Shown piece after piece: positions 1 to 10,072 of a stretch of 64,000 nt of DNA. The stretch lies in contig NZ_JAGQDC010000001.1 in NCBI RefSeq assembly GCF_023282985.1, forward strand, positions 248,001 to 312,000. Direction: 5' to 3'. This DNA comes from Serratia silvae. GTDB taxonomy: Bacteria > Pseudomonadota > Gammaproteobacteria > Enterobacterales > Enterobacteriaceae. Made by a program: the position numbers and the translations under genes. Each line of letters starts with the position of its first letter. Positions within the stretch are counted from its first letter, which is position 1. The notes beneath the pieces are model-generated. The model made no database searches. It saw nothing but the letters and a program-made list of their open reading frames with translations, and was not told the DNA's origin.

Positions 1-1254
1 ACCCTGATCTACACCTCAGGTACCACCGGGGAGCCGAAAGGCGTGATGCTTGACTACCGCAATATGGCTGCTCAGCTGCAGTTGCATGACGATCGCCTGA
101 CGGTGACGGCGGATGACGTTTCCCTCAGTTTCCTGCCGTTGTCACACGTTTTTGAACGTGCCTGGAGCTTCTTTATCATGCATTCGGGCGCGCAGAACGT
201 TTATCTGCCCAATACCGACTGGGTGAGAGAAGCGATGGCCGATGTCAAACCGACCCTGATGTGTGCAGTACCGCGCTTTTATGAAAAAATCTTCAGCGCG
301 GTGCATGAAAAGGTCGCACGTGCGCCTTGGTTGCGACGTGCCTTATTCCACTGGGCCATCGTCTGCGGTGAACGCAAGTTCCTTCAGGAAAGGGCAGGGA
401 AACCGTTAGGTAAGTTGTTCGATCTCTCTTACCGCTGGGCTGACAAGTTGGTGTTAAGTAAGCTGCGAGGGATCCTGGGAGGGAGGGTGCGCTTCTTGCC
501 TGCGGCCGGTGCCAAGCTTGATGACAATGTCATTCTGTTCTTCCAGGCGATGGGCATTAACATCAAATACGGCTACGGCATGACGGAAACCTGCGCCACG
601 GTCTCCTGTTGGGAAGAGAACAACTTCCGTTTTGGCTCGATCGGCAAGCCGTTACCCGGCGTGGAAGTGCGCATCGGCGATGAAAATGAGATCCAGGTGC
701 GTGGGCCAATCGTGATGCGTGGCTATTTCAATAAACCGCTGGAAACGGCCGATAGCTTTACCGCAGACGGCTGGCTGAAAACCGGCGATGCCGGCATGAT
801 CGACGAAGGCGGCAACCTGTTTATTACCGAGCGGCTGAAGGATCTGATGAAGACCTCCGGTGGTAAATACATTGCGCCACAGATGCTGGAAGGTACCCTG
901 GCGCAGGATCGCTTTATTGAACAGGTCGCGATCGTTGCCGATGCACGCAAGTTTGTCTCCGCGTTAATCGTTCCGAGCTTCGAGTCGCTGGAAGAGTACG
1001 CCAAATCGGTCAATCTGAAGTATCAGGATCGGCTCGAACTGCTGCGCAACAGCCATATCATCGAAATGTTCGAAAAGCGTCTGCGGGAGATGCAAAAAGA
1101 GTTGGCCCTGTTTGAGCAGGTGAAGAAATTTACCCTGTTGCCAGCGGCCTTCTCGATGGAATTGGGGGAACTGACTCCGACGCTGAAGCTGCGTCGCAAG
1201 GTGATCCTCCAGCGTTACCAGCATGAAATTGAGTCCATGTATCAGGAAAAATGA
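1..1254 (+). CDS. long-chain fatty acid--CoA ligase (AMP-forming), 5' end cut off by window
   Basis: Partial gene. The reading frame is open from base 1 and starts inside the AMP-binding P-loop ([10 protein letters not shown]), so the N-terminal part lies upstream. Further on come the adenylation motif GYGMTET and the hinge region TGDAG followed by [15 protein letters not shown], typical of the ANL superfamily and of FadD15/FAA1-type long-chain acyl-CoA synthetases. The family activates fatty acids with ATP and CoA. It is not the classical fadD, judging by the extended C-terminal part of about 130 residues. A palindromic repeat begins one base after the stop codon. Substrate range cannot be read from the sequence. 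Confidence 0.88.
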   Translation, partial: TLIYTSGTTGEPKGVMLDYRNMAAQLQLHDDRLTVTADDVSLSFLPLSHVFERAWSFFIMHSGAQNVYLPNTDWVREAMADVKPTLMCAVPRFYEKIFSAVHEKVARAPWLRRALFHWAIVCGERKFLQERAGKPLGKLFDLSYRWADKLVLSKLRGILGGRVRFLPAAGAKLDDNVILFFQAMGINIKYGYGMTETCATVSCWEENNFRFGSIGKPLPGVEVRIGDENEIQVRGPIVMRGYFNKPLETADSFTADGWLKTGDAGMIDEGGNLFITERLKDLMKTSGGKYIAPQMLEGTLAQDRFIEQVAIVADARKFVSALIVPSFESLEEYAKSVNLKYQDRLELLRNSHIIEMFEKRLREMQKELALFEQVKKFTLLPAAFSMELGELTPTLKLRRKVILQRYQHEIESMYQEK

Positions 1255-1255
1255 T

Positions 1256-1375
1256 ATACCCGTCGTCTTTCAAGCTACAGCGTTGTTACCTGCGCTTGCT
1301 GTGCTGTACAGGGATGTACGAATGCCACGAGCGCAGGGATGCGCAAGAGCGGCCAACTTGAAATCCATAGGGTAT
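1256..1375 (+). repeat. ATACCC/GGGTAT palindromic repeat, copy 1 (about 120 bp)
   Basis: The left end ATACCCGTCGTCTTTCAAG and right end CTTGAAATCCATAGGGTAT are imperfect inverted repeats. The same ends occur at 29083-29277, 30936-30978 and, degenerate, at 62849-62914. The interior (about 80 bp) differs from the other copies. It starts one base after the stop of the acyl-CoA ligase gene. Non-coding, miniature-element-like. Confidence 0.8.
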
Positions 1376-1689
1376 AGAAAGTGGATATGGGCGAAAAAAC
1401 CACAGTCGCCATTGCCTGATATAGTTCTGTAATTATCCCACTATGCAAAACAATGCCTAGCTGAATAACCTCTCGGCTAGTGCATAGTTTTGCCAAGCCG
1501 CGCATCTCCAGCCTGATGGCAATACCCTTGCCCACGATAAGCCATTTTGCCGTTTGCCTGCCTCATATTCTGACGCTATGTTAAGAGTCCAAAACGTCCA
1601 TAAGATTTTTGGGGCCATGCCCCAGACAGGACAGGCGCTACGTTCCGGCGTCAGACAAGAACAAGCTATGTAAGCCTGGAGGCAAACCC
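1376..1689 (+). promoter_or_regulatory. ilvIH upstream region with candidate promoter
   Basis: This 314-bp non-coding stretch separates the repeat from ilvI. A sigma-70-like promoter can be proposed: TTGCCT at 1554-1559, a 17-bp spacer and TATGTT at 1577-1582. In Escherichia coli this region carries Lrp sites; I could not assign individual Lrp sites here. The ribosome-binding site of ilvI (GGAGG at about 1678-1682) is clear. Confidence 0.4.
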
Positions 1690-3408
1690 ATGGAAATATT
1701 GTCAGGAGCCGAGATGGTCGTCCGATCGCTGATCGATCAGGGCGTTAAGCATGTATTCGGCTATCCGGGCGGGGCGGTACTCGATATCTATGATGCCCTG
1801 CACACGGTCGGGGGCATCGATCATATTCTGGTGCGCCATGAGCAAGGGGCGGTGCATATGGCCGATGGCTATGCACGAGCAACCGGCGAGGTGGGCGTAG
1901 TGTTGGTCACTTCTGGCCCAGGAGCCACCAACGCCATTACCGGCATCGCCACCGCCTATATGGATTCCATCCCGATGGTGGTGCTCTCTGGCCAGGTGCC
2001 AAGCTCGCTGATTGGCTACGACGCCTTCCAGGAATGCGACATGGTAGGGATCTCCCGCCCGGTGGTAAAACACAGCTTCCTGGTCAAGCGTACCGAAGAC
2101 ATTCCTTCCGTGCTGAAAAAGGCGTTTTATCTAGCTTCTACCGGTCGCCCTGGCCCTGTGGTGGTCGATCTGCCGAAAGATATCGTTGGCCCGGCGGTAA
2201 GAATGCCCTATGCGTATCCGCAGGACGTCAGTATGCGTTCCTACAATCCGACGGTGCAAGGCCACCGTGGGCAGATCAAACGCGCTCTACAGACCATTCT
2301 GGCGGCTAAAAAACCGATCATGTACGTGGGCGGCGGTGCCATTAATTCGGGTTGCCATGAAGAATTGCTGCAACTGGCGGAAAAGCTGAACCTGCCGGTC
2401 ACCTGTACGCTGATGGGGCTGGGGGCGTTCCCGGGTACTCATCGCCAAAGCGTCGGTATGCTGGGCATGCACGGCACCTATGAAGCTAACAAGACCATGC
2501 ATCATTCCGACGTGATTTTTGCCGTTGGGGTGCGCTTTGACGATCGCACTACCAATAACCTGGCCAAATACTGCCCGGATGCCACGGTGCTGCATATCGA
2601 TATCGACCCGACCTCTATTTCCAAAACGGTGGATGCCGATATTCCTATCGTTGGCGATGCCAAACAGGTGCTGACGCAGATGCTGGAACTGCTGGCGCAT
2701 GAGGACAAAGCGCAGGATTTCGATGCGCTGCGTGACTGGTGGCAGTCCATTGAGCAGTGGCGCGCGCGTGATTGCCTGGGCTACAACAAAGACAGTGGCA
2801 CCATCAAACCTCAGGCGGTGATCGAAACGCTGCACCGCCTGACCAAGGGCGATGCCTATGTCACCTCCGACGTTGGCCAGCACCAGATGTTTGCCGCGCT
2901 CTATTATCCGTTCGATAAGCCGCGCCGTTGGATCAACTCTGGTGGGCTGGGCACCATGGGCTTTGGTTTGCCAGCCGCCCTCGGGGTAAAACTGGCACTG
3001 CCAGACGAAACGGTAGTGTGCGTCACCGGTGACGGCAGCATTCAGATGAATATCCAGGAGTTGTCCACGGCTCTGCAGTACAACCTGCCGGTGGTGGTAG
3101 TCAACCTGAATAACCGCTACCTGGGCATGGTGAAACAGTGGCAGGACATGATCTATTCTGGCCGCCATTCGCAGTCTTATATGGATTCCTTGCCGGACTT
3201 CGTCAAGCTGGCAGAAGCTTATGGCCATGTCGGCATCGCCATTCGTACCCCGGATGAGCTGGAAATCAAGCTGGCGCAGGCGCTGGCTGAAAAAGAACGT
3301 CTGGTATTTGTCGATGTGACCGTCGACGAGACCGAACATGTTTATCCAATGCAGATCCGCGGTGGAAGCATGGACGAAATGTGGTTAAGCAAAACGGAGA
3401 GAACCTGA
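1690..3408 (+). CDS. ilvI: acetolactate synthase III, large (catalytic) subunit
   Basis: ThDP-dependent enzyme that condenses two pyruvates, or pyruvate and 2-ketobutyrate, in the first common step of valine, leucine and isoleucine synthesis. The 572-residue product is near-identical in pattern to E. coli IlvI: N-terminal ThDP-binding half with [14 protein letters not shown] and the [17 protein letters not shown] segment, a central FAD-binding domain, and the C-terminal [12 protein letters not shown]...[12 protein letters not shown] ThDP/Mg motif. The ATG at 1690 was chosen because GGAGG sits 7 bases before it and the protein then starts [10 protein letters not shown] as in E. coli; an in-frame upstream start at 1609 would add 27 unrelated residues. 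The stop overlaps the ilvH start (TGATG), so the two subunits are co-translated. Confidence 0.97.
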   Translation: MEILSGAEMVVRSLIDQGVKHVFGYPGGAVLDIYDALHTVGGIDHILVRHEQGAVHMADGYARATGEVGVVLVTSGPGATNAITGIATAYMDSIPMVVLSGQVPSSLIGYDAFQECDMVGISRPVVKHSFLVKRTEDIPSVLKKAFYLASTGRPGPVVVDLPKDIVGPAVRMPYAYPQDVSMRSYNPTVQGHRGQIKRALQTILAAKKPIMYVGGGAINSGCHEELLQLAEKLNLPVTCTLMGLGAFPGTHRQSVGMLGMHGTYEANKTMHHSDVIFAVGVRFDDRTTNNLAKYCPDATVLHIDIDPTSISKTVDADIPIVGDAKQVLTQMLELLAHEDKAQDFDALRDWWQSIEQWRARDCLGYNKDSGTIKPQAVIETLHRLTKGDAYVTSDVGQHQMFAALYYPFDKPRRWINSGGLGTMGFGLPAALGVKLALPDETVVCVTGDGSIQMNIQELSTALQYNLPVVVVNLNNRYLGMVKQWQDMIYSGRHSQSYMDSLPDFVKLAEAYGHVGIAIRTPDELEIKLAQALAEKERLVFVDVTVDETEHVYPMQIRGGSMDEMWLSKTERT

Positions 3409-3902
3409 TGAAGCGCCGTATCTTATCGGTATTACTGGAAAACGAATCCGGTGCGTTGTCGCGCGTCGTCGGGCTGTTCTCTCAGCGTGGCTACAACATC
3501 GAAAGCCTGACGGTCGCTCCTACCGATGATCCAACCTTGTCGCGCATGACGATCCAAACGGTGGGTGATGAAAAGGTGCTGGAGCAGATAGAGAAGCAGT
3601 TACATAAGCTGGTTGACGTACTGCGCGTCAGTGAGCTGGTGCAGGGGGCTCACGTTGAGCGTGAAATCATGCTGGTGAAGCTGCAGGCCAGCGGCTATGG
3701 GCGTGAAGAGGTGAAGCGCAGCACGGATATTTTCCGTGGGCAAATTGTGGATGTCACTTCGTCGCTTTACACCGTGCAGTTGGCGGGAACCAGCGACAAG
3801 CTGGACGCCTTCCTAAACGCCGTACGTGAAGTGGCTGAAATCGTCGAAGTGGCCCGCTCGGGGATTGTTGGCGTGTCGCGCGGTGACAAGATTATGCGCT
3901 GA
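3408..3902 (+). CDS. ilvH: acetolactate synthase III, small (regulatory) subunit
   Basis: The 164-residue regulatory subunit carries an N-terminal ACT domain ([29 protein letters not shown]) that binds valine for feedback inhibition, and a C-terminal ALS_ss domain. The start is the ATG overlapping the ilvI stop by one base; this gives [13 protein letters not shown] as in E. coli. It forms the holoenzyme with IlvI. A rho-independent terminator follows 25 bases after the stop, so ilvIH ends here. Confidence 0.97.
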   Translation: MKRRILSVLLENESGALSRVVGLFSQRGYNIESLTVAPTDDPTLSRMTIQTVGDEKVLEQIEKQLHKLVDVLRVSELVQGAHVEREIMLVKLQASGYGREEVKRSTDIFRGQIVDVTSSLYTVQLAGTSDKLDAFLNAVREVAEIVEVARSGIVGVSRGDKIMR

Positions 3903-3927
3903 TAGCGGGTTTTCTGCACTGTATCGA

Positions 3928-3966
3928 GGGCGTGGCAGGTTTGTTACGCCCTTTCTTTTTTATTTT
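3928..3966 (+). terminator. rho-independent terminator after ilvIH
   Basis: GGGCGT and ACGCCC (3928-3933 and 3946-3951) form a stem with a 12-base loop, followed by a T-rich tract (TTTCTTTTTT). Confidence 0.75.
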
Positions 3967-4047
3967 TTGCCCATTTGCTGGCACCTTTGGGCGAAAGCGG
4001 TTGCTCGGCCGTGTTTTCTGCTGTTAGATCGCCATTACGGGTTGAAT

Positions 4048-4069
4048 AACCATAGTGACTATCATGGTT
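4048..4069. promoter_or_regulatory. imperfect inverted repeat upstream of cra
   Basis: AACCAT and ATGGTT flank 10 bases, about 100 bp before the cra start. The symmetry and position suggest an operator, but I cannot name a regulator. Confidence 0.3.
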
Positions 4070-4172
4070 ACTCATTACCCTTCCGCTTTCGGTACGCCAT
4101 ACTCTGAAAGCGTGGGGGTAAACAACGCCACAGGATCCATTGTCATTTTGAGAGTCATTTAAAGGGGTTAAC

Positions 4173-5177
4173 GTGAAACTGGATGAAATCGCGCGTCTCG
4201 CAGGCGTTTCGCGCACTACGGCCAGTTATGTCATCAACGGCAAAGCGAAGCAGTATCGTGTCAGCGATAAAACCGTCGAAAAAGTGATGGCCGTGGTCAG
4301 GGAGCACAATTATCACCCGAATGCCGTAGCTGCAGGGCTGCGTGCAGGTCGCACTCGTTCTATCGGCCTGGTGATACCGGATCTGGAAAATACCAGCTAT
4401 ACCCGCATCGCTAACTACCTGGAACGTCAGGCGCGTCAGCGCGGTTACCAACTGTTGATTGCCTGCTCGGAAGATCAGCCGGATAATGAAATGCGCTGTA
4501 TTGAGCACCTGCTGCAACGCCAGGTTGATGCGATCATCGTCTCCACTGCGTTGCCGCCGGAGCATCCGTTCTATCAGCGCTGGGCTAACGATCCTTTCCC
4601 GATTATCGCGTTGGACCGCGCCCTGGATCGTGAACACTTTATCAGCGTGGTGGGGGCCGATCAGGAAGACGCCTTTGCTTTGGCGCAGGAGTTACGTACT
4701 TTCCCCGCCAAGTCGGTGTTGTATCTGGGGGCTTTGCCAGAGCTTTCGGTCAGCTTCTTGCGTGAGCAAGGTTTCCGCCAGGCCTGGCAGGATGACGAGC
4801 GGCAGGTGGATTATCTGTATGCCAACAGCTATGAACGTGAAGCGGCCGGCGTGCTGTTCGCGGAATGGCTGAAAACCCATCCAATGCCACAGGCGTTGTT
4901 TACCACCTCATTTTCGCTGTTGCAGGGCGTGATGGACGTAACGCTGAAACAGCGTGGGCGTTTACCGACGGATCTGGCGATTGCCACCTTTGGTGACCAT
5001 GAGCTGTTGGATTTCCTAGAGTGTCCGGTGCTTGCCGTGGCCCAACGCCACCGTGAAGTTGCCGAGCGGGTGCTGGAGCTGGTGCTTGCCAGCCTGGATG
5101 AACCGCGCAAACCCAAACCGGGTATGACGCGCATTCGCCGTAACCTGTTCCGCCGTGGCAGCCTGAGCCGCAAATAA
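4173..5177 (+). CDS. cra: catabolite repressor/activator Cra (FruR), LacI family
   Basis: Global regulator of carbon flow that responds to fructose phosphates. 334 residues, same length as E. coli Cra. The N-terminal LacI-type helix-turn-helix ([31 protein letters not shown]) is followed by the hinge and a periplasmic-binding-protein-like sugar-phosphate domain. The start is GTG at 4173, as in E. coli, with AAAGGGG 6-9 bases upstream; the ilvIH operon just before is a separate transcription unit. A stem-loop terminator follows directly and is shared with the convergent alaE. Confidence 0.97.
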   Translation: MKLDEIARLAGVSRTTASYVINGKAKQYRVSDKTVEKVMAVVREHNYHPNAVAAGLRAGRTRSIGLVIPDLENTSYTRIANYLERQARQRGYQLLIACSEDQPDNEMRCIEHLLQRQVDAIIVSTALPPEHPFYQRWANDPFPIIALDRALDREHFISVVGADQEDAFALAQELRTFPAKSVLYLGALPELSVSFLREQGFRQAWQDDERQVDYLYANSYEREAAGVLFAEWLKTHPMPQALFTTSFSLLQGVMDVTLKQRGRLPTDLAIATFGDHELLDFLECPVLAVAQRHREVAERVLELVLASLDEPRKPKPGMTRIRRNLFRRGSLSRK

Positions 5178-5182
5178 GTTTA

Positions 5183-5207
5183 AAAGGGCCGCAGTCTGCG
5201 GCCCTTT
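5183..5207. terminator. bidirectional terminator between cra and alaE
   Basis: AAAGGGCCGCA and TGCGGCCCTTT are perfect 11-bp complements around a 3-base loop, so A/T runs flank the stem in both directions. It sits between convergent genes. Confidence 0.85.
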
Positions 5208-5210
5208 CCC

Positions 5211-5648
5211 TCACACGTAACCCACGCGAAACAGCCTGCGGCAATACTCCAGAAAATAGCCGTACACCACGCCCATCGCCATCGAGATCACCGCATTGCT
5301 GGTCACTGCGGCCAGGATCTGCTGGCCATCCGCGCCCACGCTCCACAGAATGGCGGCGTACACCGGCGATTGAAAACTGACGTAAGCCAACAGATCGGCC
5401 AGGTTACGCAGCAAAAATTGCCCTCGAGGGCTGCGGCGTGCGGTGGCGATAAAGAAATCGCGGTAGCGACCATAGGGCCAGGCGATCAGGATATTGACAG
5501 GGATCGACACCAGTCGGGAGGAGAGCGATTGGCTAAAGCTCATGCCCGAAATCAGTATTTCAATCGCCATCCCGACGATAAAACAGTACACCACCAGCGC
5601 AAAAGTATCGGCGGCAGCGCTGCGCCATGGTAAAACGGCTCTAGACAT
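5211..5648 (-). CDS. alaE: L-alanine exporter AlaE
   Basis: Small inner-membrane exporter of L-alanine. About 145 residues with four hydrophobic segments and the family signatures [30 protein letters not shown] and [13 protein letters not shown] prefer the ATG at 5648 (preceded by AGGGA at a workable distance) over one 30 bases upstream that lacks a ribosome-binding site. Convergent with cra. E. coli alaE is induced by alanine through Lrp; here AT-rich GTTAA/TTAAC repeats lie just upstream. Confidence 0.9.
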   Translation of the reverse strand: MSRAVLPWRSAAADTFALVVYCFIVGMAIEILISGMSFSQSLSSRLVSIPVNILIAWPYGRYRDFFIATARRSPRGQFLLRNLADLLAYVSFQSPVYAAILWSVGADGQQILAAVTSNAVISMAMGVVYGYFLEYCRRLFRVGYV

Positions 5649-6452
5649 GACACGATCCCTGAATTTATCGGTTAACATGTTGCTTATTAATGTTAATTAG
5701 GTGTTATTAACTGACATTTCTGCTGTTTTGTAGTCTACTTGACTGCGTTGGATGTTTTAAGTGGCTTAAAATTTTTATTTTTAACATTTGGCTGATTTTT
5801 ATCCTGGCAACGGTGGGAAAAGCGTGGAAAGCAGGGATTTAAAATGGTGTTTGACAATATTTTCATTATAAACAGTTGGTTATGGTTTTATGGTGATGAT
5901 GAGGTGACGGGTTTGCGGGTGGATCAGTAATAGGCTTAATAAATTTACGTATATTCCTGTATTCGCAAAAAAAACCGGATGAATTGTAAATAGGTGTTTT
6001 GAGAATAATCTTACGATATTGATTTGAATCATAATTGGCGGCTTGAGCCAGTGGTTCGCCATTTATTTTATCTTTGGGTTGTTCTTTGAAGGAATAATTG
6101 AAGTAAAATAGCGCGCCGTTGGCAGTGAAATACTCGCTGAGTGTTATTAAGTCAAGGGTTTATGGCATTTCCCTGCTGGCAGGCGGCTTGCGGCCAAGCC
6201 TTGACCGATGCGGGATGCGGTGGGGTTGTCCCCGCCGAGAGCGATGTTGAAAAGTGAGACCTGGATTGCAGAAGGACATAATGAGTTATTTAATCGTCAA
6301 TTTGTGTTTATTTTAATCACACTCTTTCCGCTTAGAAAATTCTCCTCTTTAATCATGATGTTAATTTATATTCATGCAATAAATAGAGTTCCTTTCGTGA
6401 GCCAGCCTCCAAAATATGCCTATAAATATTGCCAAACCGCTCTTGCTCTGGC
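5649..6452. other. long AT-rich non-coding region between alaE and mraZ
   Basis: About 800 bp without a convincing gene. Near alaE, GTTAA/TTAAC elements recur (about 5670-5712), plausible for Lrp-type binding. The middle is A/T-rich with poly-A and poly-T runs. The only sizeable reading frames (for example 6208-6456 +) lack a ribosome-binding site and have no family features. It insulates the dcw promoter from upstream transcription. Confidence 0.5.
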
Positions 6453-6482
6453 TTGACAAGGTTTTCATACCCTCCGTAAACT
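6453..6482 (+). promoter_or_regulatory. Pmra promoter of the dcw cluster
   Basis: TTGACA at 6453-6458 is followed, 18 bases on, by TAAACT at 6477-6482. This matches the arrangement recalled for E. coli Pmra (TTGACA ... GTAAACT). It drives mraZ and much of the dcw cluster. Confidence 0.75.
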
Positions 6483-6490
6483 CCCTTATG

Positions 6491-6515
6491 TGGGAATTTG
6501 TGGTGTAAAGTGGTG
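6491..6515 (+). promoter_or_regulatory. MraZ operator: three direct repeats at 10-bp period
   Basis: TGGGA at 6491, TGGTG at 6501 and TGGTG at 6511, each separated by 5 bases. MraZ binds TGGGN repeats with 5-base spacers just after Pmra. Here only the first repeat has the full TGGG core. Confidence 0.65.
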
Positions 6516-6543
6516 AAAAGGGTCACGAGGGGGTAGCTCAGGT

Positions 6544-7002
6544 ATGTTTCGTGGGGCAACGATGGTCAACCTCGACAGTAAAGGACGGCTCGCCGTACCA
6601 ACCCGTTATCGGGATTTACTGAATGAGGAATCGCAAGGCCAAATGGTTTGCACCATTGACCTCCATCAGCCCTGCCTGCTGCTTTATCCATTACCGCAAT
6701 GGGAAATCATCGAGCAAAAGTTGTCCCGTCTGTCGAGCATGAATCCCGCCGAGCGCCGCGTCCAGCGCTTGCTGTTGGGGCATGCCAGTGAGTGTCAGAT
6801 GGATAATGCCGGCCGGTTGCTGTTAGCCAATACGCTACGCCAACATGCCGGGCTTACTAAAGAAGTGATGCTGGTCGGGCAGTTCAACAAGTTTGAACTG
6901 TGGGATGAACAGACCTGGTATCAACAAGTCAAGGATGATATTGACGCGGAACAGTCCACTCAGGAACCGTTGTCTGAGCGGCTACAGGACTTGTCACTAT
7001 AA
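6544..7002 (+). CDS. mraZ: transcriptional regulator MraZ
   Basis: AbrB-like DNA-binding protein that represses its own dcw promoter. 152 residues, the E. coli length, with two tandem SpoVT/AbrB-like halves ([23 protein letters not shown] and [18 protein letters not shown]). Start ATG at 6544 after GAGGGGG. First gene of the cluster, two bases before rsmH. Confidence 0.97.
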   Translation: MFRGATMVNLDSKGRLAVPTRYRDLLNEESQGQMVCTIDLHQPCLLLYPLPQWEIIEQKLSRLSSMNPAERRVQRLLLGHASECQMDNAGRLLLANTLRQHAGLTKEVMLVGQFNKFELWDEQTWYQQVKDDIDAEQSTQEPLSERLQDLSL

Positions 7003-7004
7003 GC

Positions 7005-7946
7005 ATGCTGGAAAATTATAAACATACGACCGTACTGTTGGATGAGGCCGTGAAGGGTCTCAATATTCGCAGTAACGGCATATACATCGACGGTACTTTT
7101 GGTCGCGGTGGTCATTCTCGTCTGATCTTGTCCCAACTGGGGCCGGAAGGGCGCTTGTTGGCTATCGATCGCGATCCGCAGGCTATTGCCGCAGCTCAAT
7201 CTATTGCAGATCCACGTTTTACTATCATCCACGGTCCGTTTTCCGATTTGGCTGACTATGTGCAGCAACGGGAACTGGTGGGCAAGATCGACGGCGTGTT
7301 GCTCGACTTAGGTGTATCTTCCCCGCAGCTGGATGACGCAGAACGCGGATTTTCCTTTATGCGTGACGGCCCGCTGGATATGCGTATGGACCCTTCCAGC
7401 GGCCAATCCGCCGCCGAATGGTTGATGAAAGCGGAGGCCGACGATATTGCCTGGGTGCTGAAAACCTTCGGTGAAGAGCGCTTTGCCAAACGCATCGCCC
7501 GCGCCATCGTGGAGAGAAACCGCGTAGAGCCGATGACCCGTACCAAGGAACTGGCGGAGCTGATCGCCCATGCCAGCCCGTTCCGTGATAAGCATAAACA
7601 CCCGGCAACCCGCAGTTTCCAGGCGATCCGTATCTACATCAACAGCGAGTTGGAAGAGATCGAACGTGCGCTGGACGGCGCATTAGCTGTGTTGGCCCCA
7701 GAAGGCCGCCTGTCGATCATCAGCTTCCATTCGTTGGAAGACCGTATTGTCAAAAGCTTTATGCGCCACCACAGCCGTGGTGCCCAGGTTCCGGCAGGAA
7801 TTCCGCTAACCGAAGCGCAGTTGCGTGAAATGGGCGGCCGCACGCTGAAAGCCTTGGGCAAAATGAAGCCAGGTGATGTTGAAGTGGCGGAAAACCCACG
7901 TGCGCGCAGCTCGGTACTGCGTATTGCCGAGAGGATGCCAGCGTGA
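7005..7946 (+). CDS. rsmH: 16S rRNA (cytosine-1402-N4)-methyltransferase
   Basis: Formerly mraW; methylates N4 of C1402 in the decoding centre of 16S rRNA with S-adenosylmethionine. 313 residues, family length. The SAM-binding segment [18 protein letters not shown] lies near residues 26-43, and [15 protein letters not shown] and the terminal [14 protein letters not shown] are diagnostic. It ends in a four-base overlap with the GTG start of ftsL. Confidence 0.97.
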   Translation: MLENYKHTTVLLDEAVKGLNIRSNGIYIDGTFGRGGHSRLILSQLGPEGRLLAIDRDPQAIAAAQSIADPRFTIIHGPFSDLADYVQQRELVGKIDGVLLDLGVSSPQLDDAERGFSFMRDGPLDMRMDPSSGQSAAEWLMKAEADDIAWVLKTFGEERFAKRIARAIVERNRVEPMTRTKELAELIAHASPFRDKHKHPATRSFQAIRIYINSELEEIERALDGALAVLAPEGRLSIISFHSLEDRIVKSFMRHHSRGAQVPAGIPLTEAQLREMGGRTLKALGKMKPGDVEVAENPRARSSVLRIAERMPA

Positions 7947-8263
7947 TTGGCAATGAGCGCCACGGTTTAGTTGGCGTCATTGGTGGCGATCTGCTGCGTA
8001 ACGCCAAGATCCCGCTGATTTTGATGATAGCCGCGCTGGTTTCCGCCGTATTTGTGGTGACCACCGCACACCGTACCCGCCTGCTGACCGCCGAGCGCGA
8101 ACAGCTGGTGCTGGAGAGGGATGCGCTGGATATCGAATGGCGCAACCTGATCCTGGAAGAGAATGCCCTTGGCGATCACAGCCGTGTAGAGCGTATCGCC
8201 ACCGAAAAACTGCAGATGCAACACGTTGATCCATCGCAGGAAATTATCATTGTCAAGCCATGA
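7943..8263 (+). CDS. ftsL: cell division protein FtsL
   Basis: Bitopic inner-membrane divisome protein that forms a complex with FtsB and FtsQ and helps activate FtsWI. 106 residues: short cytoplasmic part, one membrane span (about residues 24-40, [17 protein letters not shown]), then a periplasmic leucine-zipper-like coiled coil ([30 protein letters not shown]). The GTG start overlaps the rsmH stop. E. coli FtsL is about 15 residues longer at the N-terminus; an earlier start inside rsmH cannot be excluded. Confidence 0.95.
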   Translation: MIGNERHGLVGVIGGDLLRNAKIPLILMIAALVSAVFVVTTAHRTRLLTAEREQLVLERDALDIEWRNLILEENALGDHSRVERIATEKLQMQHVDPSQEIIIVKP

Positions 8264-8305
8264 GTGGTTTAGCCGAAGTCACGATACGGAGCAAATAGCT
8301 AACGC

Positions 8306-10072
8306 ATGAAAGCAGTACGTCCCGGTAAGAAGTTGAAACGCCAGGAAGATCAGGCCAGCTTTGTCAGCTGGCGTTTTGCGTTGCTGTGCGGCTGTATTCT
8401 GTTGGCGCTGGTTGGGCTGATGCTGCGTGTGGCTTATTTGCAGGTGATCAATCCGGATCGGTTGGTGAAAGAAGGCGACATGCGTTCACTGCGCGTGCAG
8501 TCCGTTCCCACTGCGCGCGGCATGATTAGCGACCGCTCTGGCCGCCCGCTGGCAGTGAGCGTACCGGTGAACGCCGTGTGGGCCGATCCGAAAGAGTTGA
8601 ATGAACGCGGGGGTATTACGCTGGATTCGCGCTGGAAAGCGCTGTCCGACGCGTTACAAATTCCGCTCGATCAGCTCTCCAATCGTATTAATGCCAATCC
8701 GAAGGGGCGCTTTGTCTATCTGGCCCGGCAGGTTAACCCGGCGATTGGTGATTACATCCACAAGCTGAAATTGCCTGGCATCTACCTACGCCAGGAATCG
8801 CGCCGCTACTACCCGTCTGGCCAGGTTACCTCCCATATCATCGGCGTGACCAACATTGACGGCGAAGGGATCGAAGGGGTCGAGAAGAGCTTTGATCGCT
8901 GGCTGACCGGCCAACCGGGCGAAAGAACCGTACGTAAAGACCGCTATGGCCGAGTGATCGAGGATATCTCCTCGGTAGACAGCCAGGCGGCGCACAATCT
9001 GGCGCTGAGTATCGATGAACGCCTGCAGGCGTTGGTTTACCGTGAACTGAACAACGCTGTTGCCTTCAACAAGGCAGAGTCTGGTACCGCGGTGCTGGTG
9101 GACGTAAACACCGGCGAAGTGTTGGCGATGGCCAACAGCCCATCGTACAACCCGAACAATATGGCCGATACGCCGAAAGACACCATGCGTAACCGTGCCA
9201 TCACCGATATTTTTGAACCTGGTTCTACCGTGAAACCGATGGTGGTAATGACGGCGTTGCAGCGCGGCGTAGTGAAAGAAAATAGCGTGCTCAATACCAT
9301 TCCTTACCGCGTTAGCGGCCATGAAATCAAAGACGTGGCGCGTTATTCGGAACTGACCGTAACCGGGATCTTGCAGAAGTCGAGTAACGTCGGTGTTTCA
9401 AAGCTGGCGTTAGCGATGCCGTCCTCAGCGTTAGTAGATACTTACTCACGTTTTGGGCTGGGAAAAGCGACCAATTTGGGGCTGGTCGGAGAAAGCAGTG
9501 GCTTATACCCAAAAAAACAACGGTGGTCTGACATAGAGAGGGCCACCTTCTCTTTCGGCTATGGGCTAATGGTAACCCCGTTACAGTTAGCGCGAGTCTA
9601 TGCCACGATTGGCAGCCTGGGCGTTTATCGCCCGCTGTCGATCACCAAGGTTGACCCTCCTGTTGCCGGTGAACGTGTCTTCCCAGAGGCTACCGTGCGT
9701 ACGGTAGTGCACATGATGGAAAGCGTCGCCTTGCCGGGCGGTGGCGGGGTTAAAGCCGCCATCAAGGGTTATCGTATTGCTATAAAAACCGGTACGGCCA
9801 AAAAGGTCGGGCCGGATGGTAAATACGTCAACCGATATATCGCTTATACCGCGGGGGTGGCGCCAGCAAGCCAGCCTCGTTTTGCTCTGGTGGTGGTCAT
9901 CAACGATCCACAGGGTGGGAAATACTACGGTGGCGCGATTTCCGCGCCAGTGTTTGGTGCCATCATGGGGGGAGTGCTGCGGATCATGAACGTTCAGCCA
10001 GATGCGCTGCCCACCGGTGACAAAAGCGAATTAGTGATAAATAACAAAGAGGGTTCAGGTGGCCGATCGTAA
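8306..10072 (+). CDS. ftsI: peptidoglycan transpeptidase FtsI (PBP3)
   Basis: Septum-specific class B penicillin-binding protein. 588 residues, as in E. coli. One N-terminal membrane span (about 24-42), a pedestal domain, then the transpeptidase domain with the active-site serine S307 in STVK, the SSN motif in [11 protein letters not shown], and KTGT near residue 494. Works with the glycosyltransferase FtsW encoded downstream. The murE start lies 14 bases inside its end, so the two are translationally coupled. Confidence 0.97.
   Translation: MKAVRPGKKLKRQEDQASFVSWRFALLCGCILLALVGLMLRVAYLQVINPDRLVKEGDMRSLRVQSVPTARGMISDRSGRPLAVSVPVNAVWADPKELNERGGITLDSRWKALSDALQIPLDQLSNRINANPKGRFVYLARQVNPAIGDYIHKLKLPGIYLRQESRRYYPSGQVTSHIIGVTNIDGEGIEGVEKSFDRWLTGQPGERTVRKDRYGRVIEDISSVDSQAAHNLALSIDERLQALVYRELNNAVAFNKAESGTAVLVDVNTGEVLAMANSPSYNPNNMADTPKDTMRNRAITDIFEPGSTVKPMVVMTALQRGVVKENSVLNTIPYRVSGHEIKDVARYSELTVTGILQKSSNVGVSKLALAMPSSALVDTYSRFGLGKATNLGLVGESSGLYPKKQRWSDIERATFSFGYGLMVTPLQLARVYATIGSLGVYRPLSITKVDPPVAGERVFPEATVRTVVHMMESVALPGGGGVKAAIKGYRIAIKTGTAKKVGPDGKYVNRYIAYTAGVAPASQPRFALVVVINDPQGGKYYGGAISAPVFGAIMGGVLRIMNVQPDALPTGDKSELVINNKEGSGGRS

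Noticed and set aside
1223-1432. 69-codon frame running through the first repeat
   Set aside because: Overlaps the end of the acyl-CoA ligase and consists of repeat sequence; no sign of translation.
2287-3339. 350-codon open frame on the minus strand inside ilvI
   Set aside because: Same reason: antisense shadow rich in His, Arg and Gln, opposite a certain ilvI.
6208-6456. 82-codon frame upstream of mraZ
   Set aside because: No ribosome-binding site, low-complexity composition, ends on top of the mra promoter; treated as non-coding.
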